NCBI GenBank assembly: GCA_946811185.2
Contig: OX328099.1
Coordinates: forward strand, 20,549,859 to 20,613,858
Direction: 5' to 3'
Length of the DNA stretch: 64,000 bases
DNA from: Hippopus hippopus
Taxonomy: Eukaryota; Mollusca; Bivalvia; Cardiida; Cardiidae
Under the pieces are notes generated by a model. The model saw nothing but the letters and a program-made list of their open reading frames with translations, was not told where the DNA came from and did no database searches. Positions 45,320 through 55,562 of the stretch are shown here, piece by piece. Positions within the stretch are counted from its first letter, which is position 1. Every line of letters starts with the position of its first letter. Made by a program: the position numbers and the translations under genes.

Positions 45320-46967
45320 AAAGGGTCACCCAAGGAACATATCTGTGAAATTATTTCAAAATCTGACCAGCGGTTTCAGAGAAAATTTTCAAAGAATTTC
45401 TTGGAAAATTCCATTTGGTTGCCATGGCAACCAGAGTTTTTGATGAAATCAAATTCTGTGAACAAATTTTAAAGAGGACCTCCCAAGGAACATTCCATCA
45501 AAGTTTGGTCCAAATCGGCCCAGTGGTGCAGGAGAAGATGTTTAAAGAATTGTTGACACCGCTGGACGCCAAGAGCCCCCCCCCCCCATCACCGCCATGT
45601 TTGTTTTTCGACGGATCAAAATTTCGTGAACAGTTTTTGAAAAGGGTCACCCAAGGAACATATCTGTGAAATTATTTCAAAATCTGACCAGCGGTTTCAG
45701 AGGAGAAGATTTTTATAGAATTGCCGACACCGATGGACGCCAAGAGCCCCCCCTCCCCACAACGGCCATGTTTTTCGACGGATCAAAATTTCGCGAACAA
45801 TTTTTGAAAAGGGTCACCCAAGGAACATATCTGTAAAATTATTTCAAAATCTGACCAGCGGTTTCAGAGGAGAAGATTTTTAAAGAATTTCTTGGTAAAT
45901 TCCATTTGGTTGCCATGGCAACCAAAATTTTTGATGAAATCAAATTCTGTGAACAAATTTTAAAGAGGACCTCCCAAGGAACATTCCAGCCAAGTTTGGG
46001 TTTGGTCTAAATCGGCCAAGCGGTGTAGGAGGAGAAGATGTTTAAAGAATTGTTGACACCGATGGACGCCAAGAGCGCCCCCCCCTCAACCACGGCCATG
46101 TTTTTCGACGGATCAAAATTTCGTGAACATTTTTTTGAAAAGGGTCACCCAAGGAACATATCTGTGAAATTATTTCAAAATCTGACCAGCGGTTTCAGAG
46201 GAGAAGATTTTTAAAGAATTTCTTGGAAAATTCCATTTGGTTGCCATGGCAACCAGAGTTTTTGATGAAATCAAATTCTGTGAACAATTTTTAAAGAGGA
46301 CCTCCCAAGGAACATTCCAGCCAAGTTTGGTCCAAATCGGCCAAGCGGTGTAGGAGGAGCTGATGTTTTAAGAATTGTTGACACCGCTGGACGCCAAGAG
46401 CCACCCCCCCCCCTCCTCCACCACAACCATGTTTTTCGACGGATCAAAATTTCGCGAACAATTTTTGAAAAGGGTCACCCAAGGAACATATCTGTAAAAT
46501 TATTTCAAAATCTGACCAGCGGTTTCAGAGGAGAAGATTTTTATAGAATTGTTGACACCGATGGACGCCAAGAGCCCCCCCTTCCACCACGGCCATGTTT
46601 TTCGACGAATCAAAATTTCACGAACAATTTTTGAAAAGGGTCACCCAAGAAACATACCTGTGAAATTATTTCAAAATCTGACCAGCGGTTTCAGAGGAGA
46701 AGATTTTTAAAGAATTTCTTAGAAAATTCCATTTGGTTGCCGTGGCAACCAAAGTTTTTGATGGAATCAAATTCTGTGAACAAATTTTAAAGAGGACCTC
46801 CCAAGGAACATTCCAGCCAAGTTTGTCCAAATTGGCCCAGCGGTTCAGGAGGAGAACATGTTTAAAGAATTGTTAACGACGCACGACGGACGACGGACGA
46901 CGCACGACGGACACAGGGTGATCCTAAAAGCTCCCCTTGAGCACGTTGTGCTCAGGTGAGCTAAAAA

Positions 46968-47610
46968 GAATTGAACATTGGTGAACAAGTAGAAAACTAC
47001 GCAATATTTCCATGAAAACGTTCTTTCTTTCTTTCATTCATTCATTCATTCATTCCATTCATTCAATGTGAGAAAAAATGTACTCTTGATACACGTAAAG
47101 TTTATATACCCACACAATTATTAATTAAAAAGTATTTCCAGAACATGCTCTGTTTTCTTCTCATAAAAATCTAAGTCCCACTAGTAAAAGGAATGCTGGT
47201 TTTTGGTACAGAAGACAAGTTACAAAAAAAAAAACTTAAGTAATACTAAACTACAAATTAAAAAACGTACCGAGACACAAATATAAAAATGAAGACTTTT
47301 TTTATGTCAATTAAGTTCATTTCAAAAGCTTGCAGATGCACGGCAATCTTTTGTCATTTGCTTTCTAAATACAGAATTGAAGTTAAATTTTACACACAAA
47401 AAACAGAGGTAAACAGAAAAAGTAAGAATTCGGGAAAATATTTTTTTTTTTGTTTTTCAATAGCATAAACAAAAATTGTTAGAAAAAGATCATATTTAAA
47501 GCAATATTTGCTTATTAGATTAATTATCATATTTTATATAAAACTAATATAATGATGCTCCGGCACGTTTATTTATTTATTTATTTATTTGTTTGTTTAT
47601 GACAATCCGT
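46968..47610. other. NR intron, nothing but microsatellites
   Basis: CATT units at about 47033-47065 and TTTA units at 47567-47591; otherwise AT-rich unique sequence. Confidence 0.45.
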
Positions 47611-47886
47611 TTTTGTACGGTCGGTCCAAGTTTTAGTCGCTGGCAGAAAATTGAATTTTAAAAAACCAGATAAAAAGAAAACAAAAGACAGAGCGACTAA
47701 GCAGCTTTTTTCCTAGTTTTAAAATTCATTTTTCTGCCAGTGACTACCTCTTGGATCGAACGTACAACAACATAATTATTGTCATTTTTACAATCATTTT
47801 CATACTTTTAAATGATGTAATATAAATTTGAAATCATTTTTAACACCAACTTTGTTTGCTTTTGGTCGCTACTTGGCCTTTAAGGA
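47611..47886. mobile_element. M5 MITE, copy 3 (left end lost)
   Basis: TTTTAGTCGCTGGCAGAAAA, TTCTGCCAGTGACTACC, right end CAACTTTGTTTGCTTTTGG and TCGCTACTTGGCCTTTAAGG. Confidence 0.65.
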
Positions 47887-48057
47887 TCTCATGAAAACAG
47901 GCATCAAAAATCTAAAATATTTGCCGAGTTTCGAGGTATCGGCTAATTTTTTTTGTAATTTGGATACACTTGTATTTTCAATGAAATTTCATCCTATAAC
48001 TAGATATGGATGTTAATTATTTTAAGGAGTTGAAAATACTGTACGAAGATAATTTAA

Positions 48058-48320
48058 GCCCTGCTCTGTGAAAAAGGGGACTTAATGCATCTGCAAAAAG
48101 TATCGACTCATGTCAGCCTGCGCAGTCCGCGCAGGCTGACATGAGTCGATACTTTTTGCTATTTGTGATTTTTGTGCATGTCGAAGGATCAATGTATAAT
48201 ATGATCCAGTGGTTTATTAGACAAAAATGGATTTTATAGACCCATAATTAAATGATGACTTGCTTAGTATAATACATCACGGAGATGCATTAAACCCCCT
48301 TTTGCCAGAGCATGACTCAT
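48058..48320 (+). mobile_element. M1 MITE, ending 12 bases from an NR splice donor
   Basis: CCCTGCTCTGTGAAAAAGG, perfect hairpin CATGTCAGCCTGCGCAG / GCGCAGGCTGACATG at 48113-48146, right end CCCCCTTTTGCCAGAGCATG, ending at about 48320. The donor of the first-finger exon is 48331-48326 on the minus strand. Confidence 0.9.
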
Positions 48321-48331
48321 TTATAACTTAC

Positions 48332-48423
48332 CTTACATCCTTCGCAGCAGAAAACGCCATAATGAAATCCCGAAGCACGATCTCCACACACCCGACATAT
48401 GTGATAGTCGGCCACAGTTCTCC
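48332..48423 (-). CDS. Nuclear receptor exon: first zinc finger of DNA-binding domain
   Basis: Minus strand. Acceptor TACCTTTCTCTATTAG precedes GGAGAACTG; the donor is GGATGTAAG|GTAAGT, a perfect consensus. The 92-base exon begins with two bases of a split codon and then reads [20 protein letters not shown] and [10 protein letters not shown]. The first finger is complete (C-x2-C-x13-C-x2-C). The P-box start CEGCK, continued by GFF in the next exon, is the NR1/NR2-type recognition helix. Odd: GVFCCEGC has Phe-Cys where most receptors have His-Ala, adding an extra cysteine beside the zinc site. The 5' exon(s) coding the A/B domain were not located; they should lie above 48423, probably before the channel gene at 57737. 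Subfamily assignment is uncertain. Confidence 0.92.
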
Positions 48424-49318
48424 CTAATAGAGAAAGGTATCGAACACTTTTAAGGTTAGGATTTATTAAAATTTCTTTTTGTAACTTGCCAAAAGTATTG
48501 TATGTCGGAAAAAAAATGAACAAACGTAAGAACGAAGAAACAAACGTACGAACGAACGAGCGATGAGCGAACACATGAACGCATGAACACACGAACGAAC
48601 AAACGAACGAACCAGTGATCGAGCGAACGCATGAACACACAAACGAAGGAACGGACGAATGAATGAATAAATGAATTTGATCTTACGCTTACAATTATAC
48701 TTATTTAAAGTTTTGAAACTTTGACCTACGTATCAATAGTTTTGCCGAGAAGTATTTTACGAGTTTTTTTTTTTTAATAACAATATGGAAAAACCAAAAT
48801 GTAATCGAGCCGGTTTAATTCGACCTTCATTTGAGAGCCCGTGCTTATTTATAGATTTTCTTTTCCAAAAAAATAAAACATCGTTAAACAAAACTATTTT
48901 TACCCTCTGTTAGACCGCAACAATTAATAATCAAATCGGATTGTTTATCATTAAATTTTCTAAACGATGTTTCAAATCATTCGTTTAAAGACAGAAAAAG
49001 GACTGTATAAATTATGATAAGTTTATTATTTTTACAGCTTTAGTTTTTATTTTGGACAAAGTTTTATCATTGTTCAAATATAACTTTTAATGTACGAGCA
49101 GTCCTTAGCTTTAAGGAAATAAAACTGAGAGGCGCACTTACAAGAACAGACTGTAATTATTGCTGCATTTCCCGAAATGTTTCCATATAATTGCTAAAGG
49201 ATAATGTTACTGGAATAAGATTTTAATTGGTCTAAAACTAACCGGAATAGATATGGGGGAATTAGAGTTTCGACTTTTTGCAACAAATTTTGTGAAGTCG
49301 TCTGCTGCAGATGCATCA
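48424..49318. other. NR upstream intron; GAAC-type microsatellite
   Basis: 48520-48665 is rich in AACGAACG/ACGAACAAACG units. The 107-codon minus ORF that includes the first-finger exon reads through this microsatellite as CSFVCS-like repeats; that part is not coding. Confidence 0.6.
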
Positions 49319-49541
49319 ATTAACTCTTTATCAAACGAAAAACAAAGGACTGAACCAAATTTAAAAGCATTTGCAGACGATAAATTAAATATTGCTAAAA
49401 TGATTATTTCTCTCTCTGGTAGGATAGAAAACATTTTGGGAAAAGGAGAAAATGCTGGTTAACAGCATTTTCTCCATTTCCCACAATGTTTTCAAAGGCC
49501 TTTTTCCGTTGGGTCATTAAAGGTCGGGATCGCGTGGTTAA
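49319..49541. mobile_element. M3 MITE, full length
   Basis: TTAACTCTTTATCAAACG, GCATTTGCAGACGATAAATT, GATAGAAAACATTTTGGG, core AATGCTGGTTAACAGCATT, CCCACAATGTTTTCAAAGG, CGCGTGGTTAAGG. Confidence 0.85.
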
Positions 49542-49789
49542 GGCATAAGTTGCTACTTTTATTTTGATGTTGAATAGTCACCCGGAAAAAATAATACCAC
49601 GGAACACTAGACTATTCTTAAACATACTGCTTTTTTATACATGTAAAACAATAATTTTAATCGAATAAAAAGCCAGATTGCTGACTTTGCCAATCGTAAA
49701 CGTAAATGCATTAATTAAAGTTAATATTAAACATGAGCCTGTCCAAAAATTATTCCGTAATTTAAGGTATTCCAGGAATAAACATTTTT

Positions 49790-49962
49790 TTTAAACTATG
49801 GTGGAAAAGGAGAAAATGCTTGTAGCCAGCATTTTCTCCATTTCACATAATGTTTCTACCATTTTAAAGACAAATCCGATACTTTGAGCCTCATTTACAT
49901 TGTAGCCTGTTAAATGCTTGGAATTTGAGCAAGTCTAAAAATGTTGAAAATTTGGTAAAAAT
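49790..49962. mobile_element. M3 MITE, left end lost
   Basis: GGTGGAAAAGGAGAAAATGC, TTGTAGCCAGCATTTTCTCC, CATAATGTTTCTACC, TTGAGCAAGTCTAAAAATG, TTTGGTAAAAATGC. Confidence 0.7.
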
Positions 49963-49980
49963 GCAAATCAAATGAAACGG

Positions 49981-50175
49981 TCAATTACCATACAATCCCG
50001 ACTTTTAACACGCTAAGAAAAAAGAACTTGAAATCATTGTGGGAAAATGAGAAAATGCTGGTAAACATTTTTTCAAATGTTTCTAATTTCATGTTTTGAG
50101 AAACATTAAATTTGTCGTCTGCAAATGCTGTCAATTTGGTCAAGTCTTAAATTTTGTCGTTTGGTAAATACTTAA
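49981..50175. mobile_element. M3 MITE, core arm deleted
   Basis: CAATTACCATACAATCCCG, GAAATCATTGTGGGAAAATG, half core, TGTCGTCTGCAAATGCTGTC, TGTCGTTTGGTAAATACTTAA. Confidence 0.75.
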
Positions 50176-50228
50176 AATGTGACTGCACGGTTTGAACAAG
50201 CCCGTCTTATCTACACCGTCCACAAAGA
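50176..50228. mobile_element. M2 MITE remnant
   Basis: GTGACTGCACGGTTTGAACA, TCTTATCTACACCGTCCAC. Confidence 0.4.
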
Positions 50229-50340
50229 AACCACATTATTATCCTCTCGTAATATTTTTAGAGCAAAAGTGCTTTTCTTATTGTTTTCTAAGTCTCTCTC
50301 TTGGCAGCAGACGACCCTTACATATGTCTGTCAAAATACA

Positions 50341-50646
50341 TGATTGATTGATTGTATGGTGTTTAACGCCGTTTTCAACACTGTTTCAGTTGTATCGCGG
50401 TGGCCAGAGCACCTATCCATGTTTTCCTGGAGTTTCTTTTACCCGTACTCCGCAATATTCTTTCTAAGCCACTGGCTGCTTTCCCACATAACCATCGTCG
50501 AAACAATGTCAGCGGTGAGAGAAGAATGAATCCTGTCGCAATAACTATCATCAATCCTCGGAAGGAAACTGGCCGAGTCGGGGATCGAACCTGCGACCCC
50601 CTGCTCTCAAGTCCTGCACGCTACCGACTGAGCGACCGAGGCTCGG
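50341..50646 (-). mobile_element. tRNA-derived SINE, full length (~305 bp)
   Basis: On the minus strand: GCCGAGCCTCGGTCGCTCAG, TCGGTAGCGTGCAGGACTTG, B box GGTTCGATCCC, GACTCGGCC, then the body (GATTGATGATAGTTATTGCG; GGAAAGCAGCCAGTGGCTT; GGAAAACATGGATAGGTGC) and the 3' end GTTGAAAACGGCGTTAAAC with a CAAT-rich tail. Best reference copy in the window. The tRNA-like head is close to a real tRNA but lacks a paired 3' acceptor stem. Confidence 0.88.
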
Positions 50647-51390
50647 CTGTTAAAATACATATGATCCGCGTGAACCTAGGTTTAAGACGTGGATACATGC
50701 AAAAACAGGGTGGTTAAAGAAGAAAATTGCTCAGCACGAGCAAAGTTTCCATTTTCCTAATACTTTGTTAAAATTGATCTGCTGCACGACGCAAAAAAAA
50801 TCGTCTGCGGAAAACAGAGTAAAATAAATAAGAAAATATGAACCTGACATAGTACGGTGTCAATAAACATTCAATAATCCAAATGAAAAAACCCTCGAAC
50901 ACAGATTTGACTTTATCACACAGAGATGCTAATCAAAAATGCGAAAGCTGCTTCGAGAAACCGGTGTTGCAGCCGAGCGCATACCGTGAGACATTGCGCG
51001 GGAGATCCAAGCAAGTCTGCACCACAAATGAATATGTACGGCCCAACTAGTCGTACTATACGGTAAAGTGTAGTATATCGCGTTGGTTCACCGACTGCAG
51101 GTAACATGTAGGTCAAATCCCCGTGGAAAAAAAACTGAACTAGAAAATTTGACACTGATAATAAGCCGTCAATCGATGCGTTTGGGTACGCCCCAGTTTA
51201 TGCAAATCAGGGTCACCGACGGGTGGAAATGGAGGCTGGGGGGAAACAAATTAGTGGGCTTATCATAATATTCATAAAATTGTCTGGAAAGAAATAAGAT
51301 CCGAATATGGAATATGATTCGCCGTGTTTATAGAATATGGCAATGCAAGGGGAATAAATACTGTCGGTAAGAATTATCCTGTCAAATAAT
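50647..51390. other. No gene recognised
   Basis: A 79-codon minus ORF at 50916-51155 overlaps a 61-codon plus ORF; neither shows a motif or splice logic. Confidence 0.4.
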
Positions 51391-51652
51391 TGAGCCAAGC
51401 TCTGTGAAAGGGGGCTTAATGCATCTGCAAATAAGTATCAACCCAGGTCAGCTTGCTCAGTCAGCGCAGGCTGACCTGGGCCGAAACTTTTTTGCTATTG
51501 GTCAATTTTCTGCATGTCCAAAGACCATTCTTCTTACCGATTCGTCGGTTTTTAGACAAAATGGACTGTATGCATACATAATGTGATGACTTGCTTGGTA
51601 TAATGCATCGCGGAGATACATTAAGCCCCCTTTTGCCAGAGCATGGTTCAAG
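51391..51652 (+). mobile_element. M1 MITE
   Basis: GAGCCAAGCTCTGTGAAAGG, GGTCAGCTTGCTCAGTCAGC / GCAGGCTGACCTGG, CCCCCTTTTGCCAGAGCATGG. Confidence 0.85.
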
Positions 51653-52269
51653 TATATATATTGCAGCAGACAACTTGTATTATTTGGCTTTAAGACATGG
51701 ATGTTGTGTGGCAAAAGGAGAAATTGTGCCTATCTACCATTTTCTTTTTTTGTCCCGTAAAGAAAAAAGGGGTGTAAACGAGAAAAGTTGTCTACATGAG
51801 TTTGCGGGTTAAAACAATGAAAAGGCCATACGAGCTCAATGAATGAACATTTGAATGGCGGTGTAATGTTGCTTCTGTCACGTCATGGCGAAGGTCTGAC
51901 GTTAATCAATTTAAACATTGAATCACCCCCTTCCCCCCACCCCCCACACACACATACATACCTGCAACAGACGACTTTGAAAGCTTGTGAACATCCTTGT
52001 AGGCTGACATTGGTCCGATGTCCTTACAAAGGTCACAAGAAGTGACGTCAAAAAAGATACAGGTCAAAATTTCACAATAATGGGTTTTTACCTAGTGACG
52101 TCAATTCTTTCAAGTCTTCAGACCAAAAATGCAGCATACGATTTTAAAGACGTGCTTGTAAATATTCTTGTAGATTCAACTTGGTCTAGATAGTTTCCTT
52201 GCATTACATAGAAAATACGTCAAAATTTTACGGTAATAAAATTTATCAGTAAATTCATCGCTCCCTGTA

Positions 52270-52430
52270 CACAAGCCCACCCGAGTAGCTTGGTTAGCGT
52301 ATTTGACTCGTTACCTGGCGGTTGCGAGTTCGATAGGCGGACCTCAGGCACTTGTCCCTTTTTGACAATCTTTGCCCTTTGTAATCTTGGATTACAGAGG
52401 GCGAATTTTGCCCAAAAAATGCCTGTGAGA
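52270..52430 (+). mobile_element. tRNA-like SINE, third head type
   Basis: CACCCGAGTAGCTTGGTTAG (A-box-like) and GCGGTTGCGAGTTCGATAGG (B-box-like). Then a body with CTTTGTAATCTTGGATTACA GAGGGCGAA. It does not fold into a proper tRNA. Single copy seen here. Confidence 0.5.
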
Positions 52431-52557
52431 AGGAGAGCGAAATCGCCACACCCAAGACGCCTTTTATGCCGCATTCTGCATAACTCGGTACTAATGTACT
52501 ATACATCTCAGGTACAGTTGGGCCACAGGATATACACGTATGTGATAAATGTTAACT

Positions 52558-52769
52558 TTAAGCCTTTACCCCACTATCCCGACTTGTAACGACCCTGAGA
52601 ATAAAAGCTTTTGAAAACATCGTGGTAAAAGAAGAAAATGTTGGTCACCAGCATTTTCTCCTTTTCCAACAATATTTTCTACCCTAACAAAAGCAAATTT
52701 TAATGTTTCGACGACATATATTTTGTCGTCTGCAAATGCTTTCAATTTGGACAAGTCTAAAATTTTAAC
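52558..52769. mobile_element. M3 MITE, first of a tandem pair
   Basis: TTTAAGCCTTTACCCCACTATC, GAAAACATCGTGGTAAAAG, core AATGTTGGTCACCAGCATT, CAACAATATTTTCTACCC, GTCGTCTGCAAATGCTTTC, AAATTTTAACAGG. Confidence 0.85.
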
Positions 52770-52775
52770 AGGGGG

Positions 52776-52960
52776 TAGCTTCTGAAAACATCGTGGTGAA
52801 AGAAGAAAATGCTGGTGACCAGTGATGTCTCCTTTTTCCACAATGTTTTCTACCCTACCAGCAAATTTCTATGTTTGAGCCACATTTTTTTTTTTTTTGT
52901 CGTCTGCAAATGCTTTAAATTTGGGTACGTCTGAAATTTCAACATGTGGTAAAAAGTTAA
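52776..52960. mobile_element. M3 MITE, second of a tandem pair
   Basis: Starts inside the left arm (CTTCTGAAAACATCGTGGTG), core AATGCTGGTGACCAGTGATG, CACAATGTTTTCTACCC, GTCGTCTGCAAATGC, GTGGTAAAAAGTTAA. It abuts the first copy without unrelated sequence between. Confidence 0.8.
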
Positions 52961-53061
52961 AAGAAACTGGGAGCAGTGACAAGAAAGATTTGAATAAGAA
53001 TTGAAAAAAACCTCTGATAGGAGAAGGCTGAGGGAATTAGATTTGATTGTTTGGTGTTTCA

Positions 53062-53268
53062 CGTTTATCCTACTATATAAGACAAATGAAACTTTCAAGC
53101 CGATAGTAAGAACACATATTTTACTATTTCAAAGGTATTTTTGAGGCAAAGATATCTCCTTATCGGACAGTGCAGATCCAAGATCAGACTGCACGTTCTG
53201 TGCAGTCTGATCTTGATCTACAATGTCCACAAAAGGTCAGTGAGTCGCCCTTAGCAGCCTAAGAGTAA
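53062..53268. mobile_element. M2 MITE, full length
   Basis: GTTTATCCTACTATATAAG, ACTTTCAAGCCGATAGT, ATCGGACAGTGCAGATCC, intact dyad at 53181-53214, GCAGCCTAAGAGTAAA. Confidence 0.85.
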
Positions 53269-53597
53269 ACGCTGTTTTCAAAAGAGATTAACTTATCAGA
53301 TATAGTATATCACGGAGGCATTGCACGTAGGCTAATCCATACATTTCAAGAGTTTCATTGGAAGTACAGCGCACAATACTCTCTTATAACCACAGGCTGT
53401 TTTTCCATATAAATGTAGAAACATTGTGTAGCGGAAAAAGAGAAAAAGTTTACTATTTACTACACGTGAAAAAACTTTATAGACTGATCCCTATTTATGG
53501 CCTTTGCAGACGACAGAACAAAATTAAGGTGGCTCTAATGGTGGAATTTTTCCTTTGAATACAGAAACCGATGTTTGAAATGACGAAGATGCTATTT

Positions 53598-53690
53598 ACC
53601 AACATTTTCTACTTTTCCCAGAATGTATTTAAAAAGCCCATTACACGACGGTCGTTAAAAACTCGGGATTTTTTGTAAAGTGTTAATCTT
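53598..53690. mobile_element. M3 MITE, partial
   Basis: GCTATTTACCAACATTTTCT, CCCAGAATGTATTT, GGTCGTTAAAAACTCGGG, TTGTAAAGTGTTAA. Confidence 0.6.
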
Positions 53691-53711
53691 GTCGCAATAA
53701 AGGTTCTTCTG

Positions 53712-53800
53712 GCCTTGAACCGTTTTGGCAAATAGAATCGAACATACGTCCCCTTGATGAATAACCGTGTGCTTTACCACTCAGCTACCCGAGCTTGAGC
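53712..53800 (-). mobile_element. tRNA-like SINE head
   Basis: Minus strand: GCTCGGGTAGCTGAGTGGTA (A-box-like), AAGCACACGGTTATTCATC, GTATGTTCGATTC (B-box-like). Only the head is seen; the 3' acceptor half does not pair. Confidence 0.45.
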
Positions 53801-54186
53801 GTCGGGAGACATAGCCATAAATGAAGTTTCATTGACAAACAACAAAAGGAGTCTCTATATACTTATCCCTGGCCATTCAGAATGGCGTTGAATTTTGAGA
53901 GGGAAGGGAGGTAACGCTATAACCAGAGTCGACTGCAATGTAGAAGTTATTTTCCTTGGAATGACGTGAAACGTATTGCCATGTGAATGATATGTAGTTG
54001 TAGTTTTTTTTTTTCCCGTATAGAGGACAATTTTTGAAAACGTTTTGGAAAAAAGAACAATGCCTTCGTTTATCACAGTGTTTTCAATGTAACAAGAAAA
54101 ACGGCTTTCCTTTCCTGAAAAATATGCCGTGTTCTTTTGTTATATATTAGACCTTTTTGAATGCTAGTACAGCGCACAACACTATT

Positions 54187-54437
54187 TCCAATGACTGACT
54201 GTATTGGAGTTTAACGCCGCTTTAACAGCTTTGGTCATACTACGCATGTATTTCCTGGCTTTCTCACACCAGTACTGACAGAACCTTCTTTCCAAGTCAC
54301 TGACTGCTTTTCTTACATGCATCAGAGGTGAGAGGCAAAATATCGCTGGAAAGAGAGTTTGCCTCAATCGGGTATTGAACTCACTACAAACAGGTCACAA
54401 GTCGGATATGCTAAGCAGCGAGCTATCCGGCCGGGCT
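54187..54437 (-). mobile_element. tRNA-derived SINE, diverged
   Basis: Minus strand: AGCCCGGCCGGATAGCTCGC, GTAGTGAGTTCAATACCCG, body with GTCAGTGACTTGGAAAG, 3' end AAAGCGGCGTTAAACTCC. Head differs most from the other copies. Confidence 0.7.
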
Positions 54438-54604
54438 ACACTGCTTCCAAATCACTGGCTGCTTTTCCACAAATTGTGGTATTATTTTCGGTTCAACTCA
54501 GTCACCGTGGTTTTACTCCGTTACTTAACAAACAAAGGATTGGATGAAACAGTTTTAATTCAAAATAAACATATTTCACAACGAAACTTATACTTAAAGA
54601 CTTG

Positions 54605-54872
54605 AGCCATGCTGTGTGAAGAGGGGGCTTGATGCATCTGCAAAAAAGTCTCGACCCATGTCAGCCTGCGCAGTCCGCGCAGGCTGACATGGATCGAAAC
54701 TTTTTGCAGATTATCTGCTTATCTAAGAACCATTCTACCTTAGAAGTTATACGTTTGTAAGTCAAAACTGCTTTCATGGATCCATGATGAAATGAAGACT
54801 TGCTTGGTACAGTGCATCACGGAGATTTATTAAACACCCCCCCTTCCCCGTTTGCCAGAGCATGGCTCATGT
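54605..54872 (+). mobile_element. M1 MITE
   Basis: GAGCCATGCTGTGTGAAGAG, perfect hairpin ATGTCAGCCTGCGCAG / GCGCAGGCTGACAT, CCGTTTGCCAGAGCATGGCTC. Confidence 0.88.
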
Positions 54873-55092
54873 AGCGTAATATAAGAACACATGAGGCAAA
54901 ACAAGAAAACAGGGGAAACAACTCCTGTAATCATAACCCCTGTTCCATCAATTCCATGTTGTACAGTCCTGTGGACAGAAAAGGTGTTGAAAACATTGAA
55001 AAATGCAGAAAATGCTGAAAACCAGTATTTTCTCCGTTTTCCATAATGTTTTCCACCTTTTTTTCGAAAAAATCCCATCATTTGAGACCCAT

Positions 55093-55562
55093 TTAATCAT
55101 TATCCTGCTGAATAGGTCGCTGGTTCGATTCCCGGCTCGGTCATTCTTTCCGAAGATTGATGATAGTCATTGCGACAGGATTCATTCCTCTCTCACCACT
55201 GACTATTGTTTCGAAAGTGGTTACGTGGGAAAGCAGCTAGTGGCTTGGAAAGAATATTATGCTGTAACAGAAACTCCAGGAAAGCATGGATAGGCGCACT
55301 GGCCGCTGCGTTATAACTGAAATAATGTTGAAAACGGCGTTAAACATCATACAATCAACCATTCAATCTATCCTGCTAAAAAAAGGAAATAAAACTTTCA
55401 AGCCGATAGTAAAAACCTTAATTTTCCTATTTCAAAGGTATTTTGGAAGTAATGATATCTCCTTATCGGACAGTGTAGATACAAGATCAGACTGCACGTT
55501 CTGTGCAGTCTGATCTTGATCTACGCTGTCCGCAAAAGGTCAGTGAGTTGCGCTAAGGGTTA
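55093..55562. mobile_element. M2 MITE (inside M3) interrupted by a SINE
   Basis: TTAATCATTATCCTGCTG at the left, then the SINE, then CTATCCTGCTAAAAAAAGG, ACTTTCAAGCCGATAGT, intact dyad at 55487-55520, and right end CGCTAAGGGTTAA. Confidence 0.75.
55114..55350 (+). mobile_element. tRNA-derived SINE, 5'-truncated, inside M2
   Basis: Starts in the B box (GGTCGCTGGTTCGATTCCCG), then GATTGATGATAGTCATTGCG, GGGAAAGCAGCTAGTGGCTT, GTTGAAAACGGCGTTAAAC and a CAATCA tail. Flanked by TATCCTGCTGAA and TATCCTGCTAAA, a probable target-site duplication of about 9-12 bp. Confidence 0.8.

Larger units (their letters stand above)
41219..46967 (+). mobile_element. Large HINE/pearl-like host element with two nested elements
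   Basis: Starts AACAAGAGGGCCAAGATGGC, CGCTCATGTGA. The core resumes after each interruption and consists of units with TCAAAATTTCGCGAACAATT, GGGTCACCCAAGGAACATAT, TTCAAAATCTGACCAGCGG and, in alternate units, GTTGCCATGGCAACCAGAG; spacing alternates near 165 and 330 bp. Poly-C tracts occur at unit joints (e.g. 42405, 45577, 46075, 46405). Microsatellite GACGCACGACGGACG at about 46880, hairpin GAGCACGTTGTGCTC, end GGTGAGCTAAAAA. Interrupted at about 41465-41814 and 42462-45319. Confidence 0.75.

Noticed and set aside
41865..46800. Plus-strand ORFs of 60-135 codons with repeated RRRISKNF-type phrases
   Set aside because: Readings of the HINE tandem units; frames change from unit to unit.
48456..48660. 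Cysteine- and Phe-rich repeats (CSFVCS type) upstream of the first zinc finger as the receptor N-terminus
   Set aside because: It is an AACG/GAAC microsatellite lying before a good acceptor at 48424, so intronic.
50916..51155. 79-codon minus-strand ORF as a gene
   Set aside because: No motif, no splice logic, overlapped by an equally long frame on the other strand.
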